Shown: positions 27,279 to 35,871 of the stretch, piece by piece | Numbering within the stretch: the first letter of the stretch is position 1 | How the letters are laid out: the number at the start of each line of letters is the position of its first letter | Origin: Chloroflexota bacterium | Lineage (GTDB): Bacteria > Chloroflexota > Anaerolineae > J036 > Brachytrichaceae | Assembly (NCBI GenBank): GCA_023488685.1 | Contig: JAMDDR010000256.1 | Span: forward strand, 1 to 40,245 | Length of the DNA stretch: 40,245 bases | Reading direction: 5' to 3' | The notes under the pieces: model-generated | What the model saw: the letters and a program-made list of their open reading frames with translations, nothing else | What the model was told of the DNA's origin: nothing | Databases searched by the model: none | Program-made: the position numbers and the translations under genes

Positions 27279-27311
27279 AGAAACCCGATTTTTGACAAAA
27301 ATCGGGTTTCT
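27279..27311. repeat. Palindromic element between UroD-like and glycosidase genes
   Basis: AGAAACCCGATTTTT (27279-27293), a GAC loop and AAAAATCGGGTTTCT (27297-27311) form a perfect 15-bp hairpin 3 bp past a stop codon. No T-tract follows, so it is a poor terminator. It has the same geometry as the in-gene element at 19523 and shares 11 of 15 left-arm bases with it. Confidence 0.8.
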
Positions 27312-27339
27312 AACGCAAAGGTTTCTACACGAATCAACC

Positions 27340-29040
27340 ATGATCGACCGCCCCATTTCCGTCTACATCAACTGGGCCGCCTACGATGAGCTGTCCGATA
27401 ACGTCGAGCTTACCGAAACACTCGCACAGCGCCAGTTGGATGAACTGCTGCGCCTGCGCGCCGCCGGCGTGTGTTTCGACTATTACTTGATGGACGCCTT
27501 CTGGTATGCCAAAGATGGTGCTTATCGCACCTGGCGCAAGCCGCACTGGCCCAACGGCCCGGACGCCTGGCTGGACAGGTGTCTGAACAACGGTGTCAAG
27601 CCTGGTCTGTGGGTAGCCGGCAATTCCACCCATAGCCACGACCCCATCCCAGCCTGGCGCGACTCACTCACCGCAGACGGCGGCTCACTTTGTCTATTCA
27701 GCGGCGGCTTCCTCAACCACTTCCTGGAGAGCTTGCACCTGTGGTACCAACGTGGCGTACGCATGTTTAAATTCGACTTTATGAACCTGGATGCGGCCAC
27801 ACCTGACCTCACACGCTGCATGCTGCCCTCCGAGATCCGCGCGCAGAACGTGGCAGCGCTGATCGCCGATTTGAAGGCATTCCGCCAACAGCACCCCGAG
27901 GTCGTCCTGCTAGCCTATAACGGTTTCGAGGAGCGTCCCCATTTCATCGGCGGCGTGTACGCCACACAGAACAGCACTAGCCTGCCCTTCCGCAAGACCG
28001 TCGATACCAAGTGGCTTGAGGTATTCGACTCGCTGTATTGCGGCGATCCGCGCCCGGCCGACGTGCCGGCAATGAACTTCTGGCGCGCCAAGGACATCTA
28101 TTCCGACCACATGGTGCGCGTGTACGAGCTGAACGGCATCCCACTGCCGCGCATCGACAACACGGCCTTCATGATCGGCACCACCGGCACCTGTTACTTC
28201 CGCAAGACCGCCGCCTGGCAGGGCATGCTGCTGCTGTCGCTGGCACGTGGCGGCTGGGTGAACACCTACTACGGCAACCTGGACCTGCTCACGGACGAGC
28301 AGGCGCGCTGGTTCGCGAAGGTGCAACAGCTCTATCTCGGCTTGCAAGCTTACGGCCAAACGCGCACCTTCGGCGCCATGCCTGGCGCGGCCGAGCCATA
28401 CGGTTTCAGCACACAAGATCCCCAGGGCGCGCTCTACACACTGGTGAACCCATCGCAGCGCGTGGCCACGGTCACCCTGGATGGCCTCGGGGGCCATGCC
28501 GGCGCACGCGTTCTCTTCAGCGACGTGGGTTTCGTCCCGCAGATCGCCGGCGCGCACGTGACGCTCGGCCCGGAGCAACTGGCGTTGATCGGCACGGGCA
28601 AATACGCCTCACTGGAGTATGACCTCGGAGTCCAGGCTGACGTCATCATTCCGCGCAGCGCCGAACCATTGGCGGCAGCATTCATATCCGATGGCGACCG
28701 CGCCATTGCCACGACGTTGTATCCACCGGCAAGCGGGCACATCCGCGTCATCATGCGCCAGCGCGATCCCCCGGCTGGCGCACGGCGCACTTCCGGCGGA
28801 GCACCGCCCAATGGCCTCTCACTCGGCCAGATGCTGACGATCACAGTGGAACAAGATGGGCGTACCATCCCTGTCGACATCAACTACGACAAGGCCATCT
28901 GGAGCGGCCTATCCTGGGCTGTCGCCGAGGTACCCGTACAGCGCCTGACACCAGGCCAGCCGGTCCGCATCCGTTGCAGGACCTGGGAACTATTGCCGCT
29001 GACTCTCACCGGCGAACTCTATCATGTCCAATATGAATGA
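27340..29040 (+). CDS. Clan-D (alpha-galactosidase-like, GH36/GH27-type) glycoside hydrolase
   Basis: Encodes a 566-aa protein with a (beta/alpha)8 barrel and C-terminal beta domains. The strand-4 motif VRMFKFDFMN places the probable nucleophile at Asp146, as in GH36/GH27 (KxD). Asp273 in RIDNTAFMIG is a candidate acid/base. The N-terminal barrel strand (FDYYLMDAFWY) fits the substrate-binding Asp/Trp strand of the clan. There is no signal peptide. ATG 27340 is used because the upstream TTG lies inside the palindromic element; the ribosome binding site is weak. It is followed after only 3 bp by the sialidase-fold gene, so the two are probably translationally coupled. Alpha-galactosidase is the nearest guess, but the exact linkage cannot be read. 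Confidence 0.8.
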   Translation: MIDRPISVYINWAAYDELSDNVELTETLAQRQLDELLRLRAAGVCFDYYLMDAFWYAKDGAYRTWRKPHWPNGPDAWLDRCLNNGVKPGLWVAGNSTHSHDPIPAWRDSLTADGGSLCLFSGGFLNHFLESLHLWYQRGVRMFKFDFMNLDAATPDLTRCMLPSEIRAQNVAALIADLKAFRQQHPEVVLLAYNGFEERPHFIGGVYATQNSTSLPFRKTVDTKWLEVFDSLYCGDPRPADVPAMNFWRAKDIYSDHMVRVYELNGIPLPRIDNTAFMIGTTGTCYFRKTAAWQGMLLLSLARGGWVNTYYGNLDLLTDEQARWFAKVQQLYLGLQAYGQTRTFGAMPGAAEPYGFSTQDPQGALYTLVNPSQRVATVTLDGLGGHAGARVLFSDVGFVPQIAGAHVTLGPEQLALIGTGKYASLEYDLGVQADVIIPRSAEPLAAAFISDGDRAIATTLYPPASGHIRVIMRQRDPPAGARRTSGGAPPNGLSLGQMLTITVEQDGRTIPVDINYDKAIWSGLSWAVAEVPVQRLTPGQPVRIRCRTWELLPLTLTGELYHVQYE

Positions 29041-29043
29041 AGT

Positions 29044-30864
29044 ATGAACGACCCACGCAACATCACCACCGGCGCCGAGATCCCAACCGAGCACTACAGC
29101 GACCAACCCTACATCGTCAAAACAGACGACGGCGCGTGGCTGTGTGCATTGACGACCGGCACGGGCGTGGAAGGTGAACCCGGCCAGCACGTCGTCACGT
29201 TGCGCAGCACCGACCAAGGGCGTTCCTGGACGTCACCTGTGGACGTGGAGCCGGCCAACGGGCCAGAATCTTCGTACGCGGTGTTGTTGAAAGTGCCTGG
29301 CGGGCGCGTCTACTGCTTCTACAATCACAACAGCGATAACCTGCGCGCCGTCATCGCCGACGACCCACCCTTCGCGGGCGGCCTGTGCAAACGCGTCGAC
29401 TCGCTCGGTTACTTCGTGTTCAAGTACAGCGATGACCACGGGTGTACCTGGTCCACCCAGCGCTATCCCATCCCGGTGCGCGCCATGGATATCGACCAGG
29501 CCAATCCCTATCACGGCCGGGTACGCTTCTTCTGGAATGTCGGCAAACCCTTGGTGCACGCCGGCGCAGCTTACGTGCCATTGCACAAGGTCGGTGGTTT
29601 CGGGCATGGTTTCTTCACGCGTTCCGAGGGTGTGCTACTCAAAAGCACCAACCTTCCAGGCGAAGCCGATCCACTCAACATCACGTGGGAGACGTTACCA
29701 GATGGCGATGCCGGGCTGCGCACACCGCCCGGTGGTGGTCCTATCGCCGAGGAACAAAGCTACAGCGTGCTCAGCGACGGCTCATTCTACTGTGTCTATC
29801 GTTCCATCGATGGGCACCCGGTGTGCAGCTACAGCCGCGACGGCGGTCACACCTGGACAACGCCTCAATACATGTGTTATGCCGATGGCCGTTTGATGAA
29901 GCACCCGCGTGCCGCCAATTTCGCCTGGAAGTGCGCCAACGGCAAGTATCTTTACTGGTTCCACAACCACGGTGGCCGCTTCACCCGCGCAGCCTACGAC
30001 AGTGGGGACGCCGGCGCCCCATACCAGGATCGCAACCCCGTATGGTTGTGCGGTGGTATCGAGGTGGACGACCCTGCCGGGAAGATCATCCAGTGGTCGC
30101 AGCCCGAGATCGTGCTGTATGACGACGATCCATTCATCCGTATGAGCTACCCCGACCTGGTCGAGGATGATGGCTGCTATTACCTCACCGAAACGCAAAA
30201 GGATGTGGCGCGCGTGCACCACGTGAACACATCGTTGATCGAGGGCTTGTGGCAGCAGTTCGACCAGGCTGCGATCGCCACTGACGGTTTGCTGCTATCG
30301 CAATCGTCCGGCACCGCCAGCCTGCCGGCTGAGATTGTGCTGCCAGCCCTACCTGCGTTGTGCGCGTCCGACGCGGGCCGTGCGGACTATGGCCGCCAGG
30401 ACCTGCGTCAGGGGTTCACCATCGAGTTGTGGTTCAGCCTGCGCGCGCCAGCCGCCGGGCAGGTGTTGCTCGATAACCGCACACCTGCTGGCAAAGGTTG
30501 GTGCGTGCAGATCACCGCGCACGACTGCCTGGAAATCGTGTTGAACGACGGGCGCACCGAAAACCGCTGGGCATGCGATCCCGATTTACTACGCCCGGAC
30601 GCGCCCCATCACGTCGTCATCGTGGTTGACGGCGGGCCCAAGATCATCAGCTTCATCGTCGACGGCAGGCTGTGTGATGGCGGTGATCGCCGCCAGTTCG
30701 GCTGGGGACGCTTCAGCCCTCACCTGCGCGACGTGAACGGTCTGCCAACCCTGCGTTTAGTTTCGCTGTCGAGCAACGGCAAGCTATATGCGCTGCGCAT
30801 CTACCAGCGTGCCTTGCGCACCTCAGAAGCAGTCGCAAATGGCAGGGCGGGTTACGGCAGATAA
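29044..30864 (+). CDS. Sialidase-fold (BNR repeat) protein with LamG-like C-terminal domain
   Basis: Encodes a 606-aa protein. Three Asp-box repeats mark a beta-propeller: STDQGRSW (from residue 55), SDDHGCTW (from 129) and SRDGGHTW (from 264). Residues about 440-600 look like a concanavalin/LamG jelly roll (GFTIELWFSLRAP, then HHVVIVVDG). Secreted sialidases normally have a signal peptide; this one starts directly with MNDPRNITTGAE, so it appears cytoplasmic. The full arginine triad of true sialidases was not identified, so it may be another propeller glycosidase or a binding protein. It starts 3 bp after the previous stop (TGA-agt-ATG) and belongs to the same operon. Confidence 0.82.
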   Translation: MNDPRNITTGAEIPTEHYSDQPYIVKTDDGAWLCALTTGTGVEGEPGQHVVTLRSTDQGRSWTSPVDVEPANGPESSYAVLLKVPGGRVYCFYNHNSDNLRAVIADDPPFAGGLCKRVDSLGYFVFKYSDDHGCTWSTQRYPIPVRAMDIDQANPYHGRVRFFWNVGKPLVHAGAAYVPLHKVGGFGHGFFTRSEGVLLKSTNLPGEADPLNITWETLPDGDAGLRTPPGGGPIAEEQSYSVLSDGSFYCVYRSIDGHPVCSYSRDGGHTWTTPQYMCYADGRLMKHPRAANFAWKCANGKYLYWFHNHGGRFTRAAYDSGDAGAPYQDRNPVWLCGGIEVDDPAGKIIQWSQPEIVLYDDDPFIRMSYPDLVEDDGCYYLTETQKDVARVHHVNTSLIEGLWQQFDQAAIATDGLLLSQSSGTASLPAEIVLPALPALCASDAGRADYGRQDLRQGFTIELWFSLRAPAAGQVLLDNRTPAGKGWCVQITAHDCLEIVLNDGRTENRWACDPDLLRPDAPHHVVIVVDGGPKIISFIVDGRLCDGGDRRQFGWGRFSPHLRDVNGLPTLRLVSLSSNGKLYALRIYQRALRTSEAVANGRAGYGR

Positions 30865-30886
30865 CGACTAGAAGGAGACAACCGAT

Positions 30887-32185
30887 ATGGAGAACTGGCA
30901 TGCCAGTCCGGACGATACCCGGCTGCTTCAAACCATGACCGAGCGTTTGATCAGCGCCTCGACGGTGCGACCCGGTCAGGTGATCTCGCGTGGACCAAAT
31001 ACGACCGGCAGGTCACTGCTCACACCCGGCTGCAACACGAACGATATCGCCGTCTACCCTGCCTACTGGGTCCGCGACCCGGCCTGGGTGGCAGAATCCG
31101 GCCTGATCCCAGCCGAGGATGTGTGGGGCTGGCTGACGCTCATGACGGAGACGATGCAAGGTCACACGTCGCGCAACCTGGCGAGCGGTGGCGTGATCCC
31201 ACCCTACGCCATCGCAGACCACATCAACGTGGATGGTTCACCCGTTTTTTATCCCGGCACCTATGCATCCGACGATACACAGGGACCACCGTACGGCAAG
31301 TATCCACCGCATGACGACCAGTACTGGATTACCTACACAGCATATGCCTATGCGAAAATCACGGGCGACGATCGCACCTTTACACGAGAGGTGCCCACAC
31401 CTGCCGGCGCGCTGCCGCTGTGGCAGGTATGCGAACTGACCCACAACGCCTTCCCCGTTGACGTGAGATCGCAATTGTGTGTTGCCAGCGACGCGCTGGA
31501 CGAGCACATCGTCGATTGGGGCTACAACGACACGATCATCAAGACCGGCAAACTACTCTTCCCTTCCCTGCTCCGCATCGAGTCGGCCATGAAGCTGGCG
31601 CACTTGTTCGAACGTGCCGGCATGCGCGAGGAGGCCGAGACATACCGCCAACAGACCGCACACCTGCGCCGCGCTATTCTCGAAACCTTCTACCAGGAGG
31701 ACGAACGGCATGAAGCCTGGCTCATGTCGGCCAGCGGTCTTGGGCACAAGCCGGACGTGTGGGGCTCAGCCTATGCGCTTACCCTTGGCATCGTGCCGCA
31801 GGATCTGGCACAGGCGATCGCCAAGTCGCTGCTGCACGGTTATCGCGAACGAACCACGGTGCTCGCGGGCCAGGTGCGCCATATCCCCACCACACACGGC
31901 TACTGGGAACAGGCCCAATGTGCGCAAGGCGCATATCAGAACGGTGCTTACTGGGGTTACCCGGCAGGCTGGTACATCTACGCGCTGAGCCTGGTCGATC
32001 AATCCGCCGCTGCTGCAATGTTTACAGAATACCTCGCTTATCTGCGCGACAACTGGGATGACAGCCTGCGCACTTGCGCGTGGGAGTGCATCAACCCGGA
32101 CTTACAGCATTATCAGAACCCTGGTTACCTGACCACTGTCGCATTGCCGTACGCTGTGCTAAAGAACAAAGGCCTGTTGGCGTAA
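30887..32185 (+). CDS. Six-hairpin (alpha/alpha)6 glycosidase-like protein
   Basis: Encodes a 432-aa protein with the repetitive helical-hairpin pattern of (alpha/alpha)6 glycosidases. Acidic residues at expected active-site loops are AYWVRDPAW near the N-terminus and PPHDDQYWITY around residue 145; aromatic clusters (YWGYPAGWYIYAL) would line the pocket. It is shorter than most GH78 or glucoamylase relatives and has no accessory domains or signal peptide. AAGGAG (30872-30877) lies 9 nt before ATG. The family, and thus the linkage, cannot be fixed. The operon context with clan-D and propeller enzymes suggests stepwise cytoplasmic trimming of one branched oligosaccharide. Confidence 0.78.
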   Translation: MENWHASPDDTRLLQTMTERLISASTVRPGQVISRGPNTTGRSLLTPGCNTNDIAVYPAYWVRDPAWVAESGLIPAEDVWGWLTLMTETMQGHTSRNLASGGVIPPYAIADHINVDGSPVFYPGTYASDDTQGPPYGKYPPHDDQYWITYTAYAYAKITGDDRTFTREVPTPAGALPLWQVCELTHNAFPVDVRSQLCVASDALDEHIVDWGYNDTIIKTGKLLFPSLLRIESAMKLAHLFERAGMREEAETYRQQTAHLRRAILETFYQEDERHEAWLMSASGLGHKPDVWGSAYALTLGIVPQDLAQAIAKSLLHGYRERTTVLAGQVRHIPTTHGYWEQAQCAQGAYQNGAYWGYPAGWYIYALSLVDQSAAAAMFTEYLAYLRDNWDDSLRTCAWECINPDLQHYQNPGYLTTVALPYAVLKNKGLLA

Positions 32186-32261
32186 TTGGCATATCTGAGT
32201 GTTAATAGACCCAGCAAACACGGTCCGAAATGGTTTGCGACTCAACAAGCATGAGGTAAAT

Positions 32262-33290
32262 ATGGCAGAGACATTAAAGGTCGTCATGGTCGGTTGCGGT
32301 GGAATGAGCAGCGTGTGGCTTAAGACCGCCAAAGAGATTCCCGGCCTGGAGATGGTCGGGCTGGTGGATATCAACGCGGACGCCGCCAGGAAGCGCAAGG
32401 ACGAGTTCGGCTTCGCACAGGCCATCACCGATACCGACCTCAGCGCAGTCTTGAACAAGACAAAGCCGGACATGGTATTCGATTGCACCATCCTCGAGGC
32501 GCACGTCAACGTCACACTCACAGCATTGGCGCATGGATGCCACGTCATGGGCGAAAAGCCCATGGCCGACTCCATGGACAACGCGCGCAGGATGGTCGAG
32601 GCGGCGCAGGAAGCCGGCAAGTTGTACGCCGTTATCCAGAACCGGCGCTACCAGCCGATGGCGCGCCGTGTGCAACACTTCCTGCAGCAGGACAACGTCG
32701 GACGGCTGACCACCGTTAATTGTGACTTCTATATCGGCGCCCATTTCGGCGGCTTTCGCGACCACATGCAACATGTGCTGTTGCTCGACATGGCCATCCA
32801 CACCTTCGACGCCGCGCGTTTCCTTACCGGCACAGATCCCGTTGCCGTGTATTGCAAGGAGTGGAACCCGGATGGCTCGTGGTACGACCACGACGCCTCG
32901 GCCATCGCCATCTTCGAGATGACCAATGGCGTCGTCTATACGTACCGGGGCAGTTGGTGCGCCGAGGGCATGAACACCACGTGGGAGTGCGACTGGCGCT
33001 TCATCGGCAACAAGGGCAGCGCCACGTGGAACGGCGGCGATGACTTCAAGGGTCAGGTAGTAGCGGAGACAGGCAGCTTCTTCTCCAAACACAGCGACGC
33101 GTCCCTGCCCGAGGTGGACACGGCCGGCAAGGTCGACGGCCACGCCGGCCTCATCCGCGAGTTCGTTCATTGCGTGCGCGCCGGCGGAACGCCGGAGACC
33201 CTCTGCACCGACAACATCAAGAGCCTGGCCATGGTGTTCGGCGCCATCGAAAGCGCCACCAGCGGCACCCGTGTCGTGATCAAGGCTTAA
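32262..33290 (+). CDS. Gfo/Idh/MocA-family sugar dehydrogenase
   Basis: Encodes a 342-aa NAD(P)-dependent oxidoreductase. The N-terminal Rossmann domain has VVMVGCGGMSSVW, and the strand-5 motif Glu98-Lys99-Pro100 (GEKPMADS) is the family hallmark. A catalytic-type His/Asp pair is seen in MAIHTFDAARFLTG. ATG 32262 is used because GAGGT lies 5-9 nt upstream; an in-frame extension would add 21 residues encoded across the intergenic gap. These enzymes oxidise sugars, inositols or sugar acids, and some cleave glycosides by an oxidation-elimination route. As the last gene of the operon it probably acts on a released monosaccharide or on the glycoside itself. Confidence 0.93.
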   Translation: MAETLKVVMVGCGGMSSVWLKTAKEIPGLEMVGLVDINADAARKRKDEFGFAQAITDTDLSAVLNKTKPDMVFDCTILEAHVNVTLTALAHGCHVMGEKPMADSMDNARRMVEAAQEAGKLYAVIQNRRYQPMARRVQHFLQQDNVGRLTTVNCDFYIGAHFGGFRDHMQHVLLLDMAIHTFDAARFLTGTDPVAVYCKEWNPDGSWYDHDASAIAIFEMTNGVVYTYRGSWCAEGMNTTWECDWRFIGNKGSATWNGGDDFKGQVVAETGSFFSKHSDASLPEVDTAGKVDGHAGLIREFVHCVRAGGTPETLCTDNIKSLAMVFGAIESATSGTRVVIKA

Positions 33291-33298
33291 GTACCATT

Positions 33299-33334
33299 GG
33301 AGGGATCTTTACCGGCAGTGGCACAGATCCCTCC
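33299..33334 (+). terminator. Hairpin after the second glycosidase operon
   Basis: GGAGGGATCT (33299-33308) and AGATCCCTCC (33325-33334) form a perfect 10-bp stem with a 16-nt loop, 9 bp past the dehydrogenase stop codon. There is no T-tract, so termination may be weak or factor-assisted. Confidence 0.5.
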
Positions 33335-33449
33335 CCTCGCTTCGCCAATTCCGCGCCACCGCCCTGGGGCTACCGCTCTCGCACCCGCTTCCGTGCCACC
33401 GCTGATTCGACGTGCATCGCATCCTACGGCCAGGATATATCTCCATCTT

Positions 33450-33481
33450 CTTAACCCACGTTAAGCATGGCATAGTATAGT
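33450..33481 (+). promoter_or_regulatory. Candidate -10 box and operator before histidine kinase 2
   Basis: TATAGT (33476-33481) resembles a -10 element. The expected -35 zone has no good hexamer but carries a perfect dyad, CTTAAC-CCAC-GTTAAG (33450-33465), as would suit an activator-dependent promoter. The rest of the 376-bp gap holds the hairpin at 33299 and the inverted repeat at 33557; no gene was seen. Confidence 0.35.
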
Positions 33482-33556
33482 TAGGCCCACGAGCAAGCAT
33501 CGCTTGAGGGGAAACAATAAGCATCACAGCGGCTAATTACACCAGCGAAGCATGAA

Positions 33557-33582
33557 ACTTACGACAGACTTGCTGCGTAAGT
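33557..33582 (+). promoter_or_regulatory. Inverted repeat in the leader of histidine kinase 2
   Basis: ACTTACG (33557-33563) and CGTAAGT (33576-33582) are perfect arms 12 nt apart, about 85 bp before the chosen start. It may form an RNA hairpin or bind a dimeric regulator. Confidence 0.4.
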
Positions 33583-33666
33583 TCATATGCCGGTTAAGTG
33601 GAGAGGGATCGTGTTCTCTGGATCTGGTCAGACTTGTGTCAGCCCTGGCATGCTGGAGCATGTGCC

Positions 33667-35871
33667 ATGAGCGAATCTATCGATGCACCACAACACGGGT
33701 CACCGCAACCCACGTCTGCAGACACGGATGCAATCACCGGCACTTCCACGCCGGCATCGTTGCGGGCACAATTGGCAGGCATCAGCACCTTATCCGCCGA
33801 TGCGCTCATCTCACTCGACGAGAACGGTCAAATCAGGTTGTTTAACAGGGCAGCGGAAAAACTCTTTGGTCGACCTGCCGGCGAAGTTCTCGGAAAACCA
33901 AGCACCTATCTTTTTCCCAAGGGTCTGATTCCCGTCGGACATTCACCCGACATCGGTTCGCCCAACACCATCACGTCCACTGTTTACGAGTCCGAGCAAA
34001 TCTGGGCCGTGCGCAACGGTGGCGAGCACTTCCAGGTCCAGGTGACGATTGCCAACGTCGAATGGTCAGGCAAGACAGTGCTCGTCGCACAATTGAAAGC
34101 CGAAGCCGCTCCCCAGATGGCGACCAACGCACCACCGGCAGCGCCGTCTTTACCCGACGAACCATGGGCACAATTCATCCGCCAAATCGATTTGGACCAG
34201 CATCATCTGGAAGCAATTCTGCAGCACATGCCTGCCGGGTTATTCATTGCCGAGGCACCTAGCGGCCGGCTGCTCCTGGCGAACAAACAGGCCGAGTTAA
34301 TCTGGCGCCAGCCGTTTGTGCCCCTCGCGAATGTGCGCCAGTACAGCAGTTACAAGGCATTCCACCTCGACGGTCATCCGTATGCGCCCGAGGAGTGGCC
34401 GCTCGCGCGTGCCATTCAGAGTGGTGAGGTCGTCACCGGCGAGGAGATCGATTTCATCGCAGGCGATGGCACGCATGGCATGCTGAGCGTAAGCGCTGCG
34501 CCCATCCAGGATCGCCACGGCAGGATCGTGGCGGGCGTCATGACGTTCGCCGACGTGACCGAACAATACCAGGTCGAGCACGCCGTGCTGACGGCCTTGC
34601 ACCGCACGAAAGAGTTGTACGATATCAGCCAGAACATAGGCATGGTACGCAGACCCAACGACGTGTTGGATGTGCTGCTCCGGAACAGTTATTTGCAGAA
34701 TTGCAGCCACGCATCAATACTCGTTTTTGACACACCGTTCATCGATGACAGCCACTCCGGCGGCCACTCGGACAGTCACTCTCCCAGCAGCGCAAGCGTC
34801 TACGCGACCTGGAATAAGAATGGCAATGCCTCTCGCTTGATCGCTCGCTTGATCGGCCAGCACCTGCCAATCCAGACGGACTGGCTCAAGCTGATCAGGT
34901 TGCACGAGGGGCCAATATTGGTGGCGGACTTGGAGGCAGACCAGTCCTTACCTCAACCGATACGTGAATACATGGAACGACTGCACACGCGCAGTGCCGC
35001 CTTATTCCCACTGATCGCCAATGGCGAGTGGTATGGATACCTGACCTTTCATGCAACCCAAACCGGGTTAATGAAAAGCCAGCACGTGCGTCATATCCAG
35101 GGGTTGGTCGACCAGGCGGCGGTGGCCATCCACAACATGCGCCTGCTGGAGGCGGAAGCAAAGGCACGCCGGGAGGCGGAACACGCAAACGAACTGCGCC
35201 TGCGCTTCCTGGCTATGATCTCGCACGAGCTGCGCACGCCGCTCACTTCGATCAAGGGCTTTGCCACGACGCTGCTCGCGGATGATATAAGCTGGGACCA
35301 GGACACCCAGCGCGACTTCCTGAAGGTCATTGATACAGAAGCCAATAAGCTCACCGATATGATCGAGCAGTTGCTCGATCTCTCGCGTCTGGAAGCTGGC
35401 CTGTTGCGGATCCGGCCGCAGGCATACACGCTGAACCACATCCTCTCGTCCACCGTGGCGCAATTGTTCAATATCACGCGAAACCATCGCTTGCACATCG
35501 CGGTACCGGAGGACTTGCCGATCCTACGGGCAGACCAGCAGCGTGTAGCCCAGGTACTCATCAACCTGGTCAGCAACGCCGCCAAGTACTCTCCAGCCCA
35601 ATCGGATATCACCATCGCTGCCGGGCGAGATGGTGACTTCGTTCAAGTCAGCATCAGCGACCACGGGCCGGGCATCCCGCCGCATGAGCGCCAATCCGTC
35701 TTCGAGGCATTCAGGCGTGGCGAGGACAATCTCGTCCGCCATACCAAAGGAGCCGGCCTGGGCCTGGCCATCTGCAAGGGCATCATAGAGGCACACGGCG
35801 GCAGAATTTGGATCGCCGATAATGCCACACCCGGCACCACTGTGTCATTTACGCTGCCCATCAATACGTAG
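33667..35871 (+). CDS. Soluble PAS-PAS-GAF sensor histidine kinase
   Basis: Encodes a 734-aa kinase without membrane segments, so it senses a cytoplasmic signal. Domains in order: PAS (about residues 35-110, NRAAEKLFGRPAGEV), a second PAS (about 180-300, ILQHMPAGLFIAEAP), GAF-like (about 305-490), HisKA with His520 in SHELRTP, and HATPase with an N-box NLVSNAAKYSPA, DHGPGIP and [14 protein letters not shown] 33667 is chosen because TGGAG (33654-33658) lies 8 nt upstream; the longer GTG start at 33598 has no site. No response regulator is adjacent, so it is an orphan. It overlaps the end of the convergent FAD oxidoreductase gene by 11 bp. Confidence 0.92.
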   Translation: MSESIDAPQHGSPQPTSADTDAITGTSTPASLRAQLAGISTLSADALISLDENGQIRLFNRAAEKLFGRPAGEVLGKPSTYLFPKGLIPVGHSPDIGSPNTITSTVYESEQIWAVRNGGEHFQVQVTIANVEWSGKTVLVAQLKAEAAPQMATNAPPAAPSLPDEPWAQFIRQIDLDQHHLEAILQHMPAGLFIAEAPSGRLLLANKQAELIWRQPFVPLANVRQYSSYKAFHLDGHPYAPEEWPLARAIQSGEVVTGEEIDFIAGDGTHGMLSVSAAPIQDRHGRIVAGVMTFADVTEQYQVEHAVLTALHRTKELYDISQNIGMVRRPNDVLDVLLRNSYLQNCSHASILVFDTPFIDDSHSGGHSDSHSPSSASVYATWNKNGNASRLIARLIGQHLPIQTDWLKLIRLHEGPILVADLEADQSLPQPIREYMERLHTRSAALFPLIANGEWYGYLTFHATQTGLMKSQHVRHIQGLVDQAAVAIHNMRLLEAEAKARREAEHANELRLRFLAMISHELRTPLTSIKGFATTLLADDISWDQDTQRDFLKVIDTEANKLTDMIEQLLDLSRLEAGLLRIRPQAYTLNHILSSTVAQLFNITRNHRLHIAVPEDLPILRADQQRVAQVLINLVSNAAKYSPAQSDITIAAGRDGDFVQVSISDHGPGIPPHERQSVFEAFRRGEDNLVRHTKGAGLGLAICKGIIEAHGGRIWIADNATPGTTVSFTLPINT

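Noticed and set aside
27910..28578. 222-codon minus-strand open frame opposite the clan-D glycosidase gene
   Set aside because: Antisense to a gene with clear catalytic motifs; no ribosome binding site or domain signs.
32274..33170. 298-codon minus-strand open frame opposite the Gfo/Idh/MocA gene
   Set aside because: Mirror of a well-supported dehydrogenase; its protein has no family features.
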